From: Thalassospira lucentensis MCCC 1A00383 = DSM 14000
Lineage (GTDB): Bacteria; Pseudomonadota; Alphaproteobacteria; Rhodospirillales; Thalassospiraceae
Direction of reading: 5' to 3'
DNA length: 64,000 nucleotides
NCBI RefSeq assembly: GCF_000421265.1
Contig: NZ_ATWN01000012.1
Coordinates: 62,001 to 126,000 of the forward strand
The stretch's first letter is position 1. Each line of letters opens with the position of its first letter. Both the position numbers and the translations under genes were made by a program. Shown piece after piece: positions 62,465 through 64,000 of the stretch. Under the pieces are notes generated by a model. It saw only the letters and a list, made by a program, of their open reading frames with translations, had not been told where the DNA came from and did not search any database.

Positions 62465-62491
62465 GACCGGTGTCTGACACAGGCACCGGTC
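62465..62491 (+). terminator. Hairpin after dps
   Basis: GACCGGTG (62465-62472) pairs with CACCGGTC (62484-62491) around an 11-nt loop, 15 nt past the dps stop. A T-run appears 10 nt later. Confidence 0.5.
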
Positions 62492-62524
62492 ACAATGCAT
62501 TTTTCCTTATCAAAGGGGTTCCCG

Positions 62525-63907
62525 GTGAAAAACTCTGATCTAACGGGCAAAGTCAGTCTGTTGCTGACCAAATCAAAGCTTCCCGACGACTGGCGCCAGA
62601 ATGGTGCCCAAGCCTTACGTGATGTGTTTGAAGATGCCGGGTATCAGACAAGCCTGACCCTGTGTGAGGATCCATCCAAGATTCGTGACTGCATCATCAA
62701 CGACACCGAACCGGGTGATATCGTTGTCGTTGGCGGCGGAGATGGCACAATGAATGCCATTCTTGATACCGTGATAGAACACAAGGTGGTGTTGATCCCC
62801 CTGCCCCTTGGCACGGCCAATGATTTTGCCCGCACACTGACATTGCTTGATGATCCCTTGACCGCCGCGCGTTCGGCAATTCATGGGCGGATCGCAATGA
62901 TTGATGTTGGTCAGGTCAATGATCAAACTTTTGTAAACGCGGCGAGCATCGGCGTGCCCGCAGATGCCCGGCACCGGATCAATCCGGATTTAAAACGTGC
63001 ATTTGGCGCTGTGAGTTATGCAGTGGCAAACTGGCAAAGCTGGCAGGAAATGACACCGATGGATCTGTCGGTAACATGTGGCGATAACGAACCACAATCG
63101 CTGACACTCCGGCAATTGACCGTGACCAATGGCCGATATTTTGGTGGCGGCCTGCGCCCAAGCGAAGCCAAACGCCCCGATGACGGCTACCTTCACATGT
63201 TTGCCATCCGCGATAGCGTTGATACGCTAAGCGGCATGGACATCGCCGCCGAACTTCTGTTTGGCTCTGTTGATGACAGTACCTATGCCCTGACCATGGA
63301 ATGTGACGAGATCACCATCACCGGGCAGGATGGTGCACCGATCCTTGCCGACGGCGAAATCATCAGTAAACTTCCCGCACATTTCACCATCCATCGCCGT
63401 GCGCTGCCCATATTTGCGCCAAACACCTTTTTTGATTTGGATACAGACGGCCCGCCGCAAGAGGAAAGCCCCCACGCGAACCTTACGCAGCGGGCCCTGG
63501 TCAACGACATCATGGTAGATACCCTCGATTTTGCGATCCGGTTGGAAGCAATTTTTCCGGTGGCCAAAAGCGGCACCTTGCGAGCAGTCTGCAACGATGG
63601 AGCACGTGATCTCCGCGCTATTTCCCGTCAGCTTGAACTGGCACTGCACGAATATGGCCTTCCGACATCCTCACCTGATCCGGATTTGCACAGTCTAGAA
63701 GAACTGCGTGACCATGTTATGGGCTGGTTGCTTGAAAACGCCGACCAGCGGCTGGCACATGGCCTTAAAGCCCGCTCAGATGCTCTGTCAAAGCAGACAG
63801 CGCAGATTGACATGTCAGCATTGCCTGCCGATGCGCAACACCCCATCAACGCTCTTAAAAGTGAAATCAGCCGTATCAGCGAAAGTTTTGCGGAACTTAA
63901 GGCATAA
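62525..63907 (+). CDS. Diacylglycerol kinase-family lipid kinase with C-terminal helical extension
   Basis: This 460-residue protein has a DAGK-family catalytic domain (about 12-310) with VVVGGGDGTMNAILDTV, IPLPLGTANDFARTLTL and the C-terminal part with ITGQDGAPILADGE. About 140 further residues follow that are predicted helical (ALVNDIMVDTLDFAIRLEAIF, LRAISRQLELALHEYGL, SLEELRDHVMGWLLENADQRLA, ALKSEISRISESFAEL). Stand-alone family members are about 300 residues long, so the extension is unusual. It may sense stress or bind a partner. GTG at 62525 has AAGGGG 5 nt upstream; ATG at 62495 is the longer option. It lies 75 nt downstream of dps. Confidence 0.85.
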   Translation: MKNSDLTGKVSLLLTKSKLPDDWRQNGAQALRDVFEDAGYQTSLTLCEDPSKIRDCIINDTEPGDIVVVGGGDGTMNAILDTVIEHKVVLIPLPLGTANDFARTLTLLDDPLTAARSAIHGRIAMIDVGQVNDQTFVNAASIGVPADARHRINPDLKRAFGAVSYAVANWQSWQEMTPMDLSVTCGDNEPQSLTLRQLTVTNGRYFGGGLRPSEAKRPDDGYLHMFAIRDSVDTLSGMDIAAELLFGSVDDSTYALTMECDEITITGQDGAPILADGEIISKLPAHFTIHRRALPIFAPNTFFDLDTDGPPQEESPHANLTQRALVNDIMVDTLDFAIRLEAIFPVAKSGTLRAVCNDGARDLRAISRQLELALHEYGLPTSSPDPDLHSLEELRDHVMGWLLENADQRLAHGLKARSDALSKQTAQIDMSALPADAQHPINALKSEISRISESFAELKA

Positions 63908-63910
63908 CAA

Positions 63911-63940
63911 AAAAGGCAGCCACATCAGGCTGCCTTTTTA
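63911..63940 (+). terminator. Bidirectional terminator after the second lipid kinase
   Basis: AAAAGGCAGCC (63911-63921) pairs with GGCTGCCTTTT (63928-63938) around a 6-nt loop, with T-runs on both strands. Confidence 0.9.
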
Positions 63941-63975
63941 AATTCTCTGCTCGCATTAAAAATGCAAAAGCAAAA

Positions 63976-64000
63976 CTAGTCTTCGAGCCCCGCCAAACTG
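63976..64000 (-). CDS. Possible 3' end of a gene leaving the window
   Basis: On the minus strand seven codons (SLAGLED) end in TAG at 63978-63976 just before the terminator at 63911-63940. The rest lies beyond the right edge. Too little is visible to name the gene; position behind a bidirectional terminator makes a real convergent gene likely. Confidence 0.35.

Noticed and set aside
1-64000. tRNA, rRNA, CRISPR arrays, insertion sequences, prophage, att sites
   Set aside because: No cloverleaf, spaced direct-repeat array, transposase, integrase or flanking duplication was recognised by reading; a tool-based scan could still reveal small elements.

Overview
The window looks like a chromosomal segment of a free-living, Gram-negative alphaproteobacterium. 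Gene order (ubiA next to rsmE-gshA, xseA divergent from purD, tadA divergent from a puuD-rluB-rsmD run, an msbA/DUF374/waaA/lpxK lipid A cluster) and protein character suggest Rhodospirillales, possibly a marine Thalassospira-like organism. That taxonomic guess is inference from reading, not from a database search. Coding density is high. I saw no tRNA, rRNA, CRISPR array, insertion sequence or prophage.

Layout. 1-6463: the 5' end of fumC, then a DeoR-type repressor divergent from a five-gene operon (PhnD-like binding protein, PhnC-like ATPase, two PhnE-like permeases, glpD), which suggests uptake and oxidation of glycerol-3-phosphate or a related compound. 6482-19953: core metabolism (chorismate mutase, gshA, rsmE, ubiA, a cation/proton antiporter, ubiD, pmbA) mixed with a protein-lysine methyltransferase candidate, a soluble triple-PAS chemoreceptor and small unknowns. 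20381-22525: a membrane chemoreceptor. 22577-33267: envelope lipids. A diacylglycerol-kinase-like gene is divergent from a plcP-like metallophosphoesterase and a GT4 glycosyltransferase, with a PHO-box-like site between them; an LPS-kinase-like gene and the lipid A/Kdo cluster follow.

33409-42742: a MarR regulator, ggt, an M23 peptidase, xseA, purD, and a btuF-btuC-btuD operon behind a cobalamin riboswitch. 42825-48217: three regulator and target pairs (AraC with an SDR and an Atu4866-like protein; a glucan-biosynthesis OpgD/OpgG protein; Rrf2 with a methyltransferase across an inverted repeat). 48234-58656: tadA, puuD, an RluB-type pseudouridine synthase with a very long Gly/Arg/Asp tail, rsmD, an XRE regulator, an MFS transporter, a beta-lactamase-fold hydrolase, chrA and amn.

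59177-63940: a stress block. An ECF sigma factor is coupled to an 80-residue anti-sigma-like protein, followed by a ribbon-helix-helix regulator, a DedA/VTT membrane protein, an acidic exported protein and a Dps. The last two are transcribed divergently, each behind a GGAAC-N16/17-CGTT promoter typical of EcfG-type general stress sigma factors. A second lipid kinase with an unusual helical tail closes the block.

Start codons were chosen by ribosome-binding-site spacing and family fit. Functions rest on reading motifs and remembered family features; no search was run.
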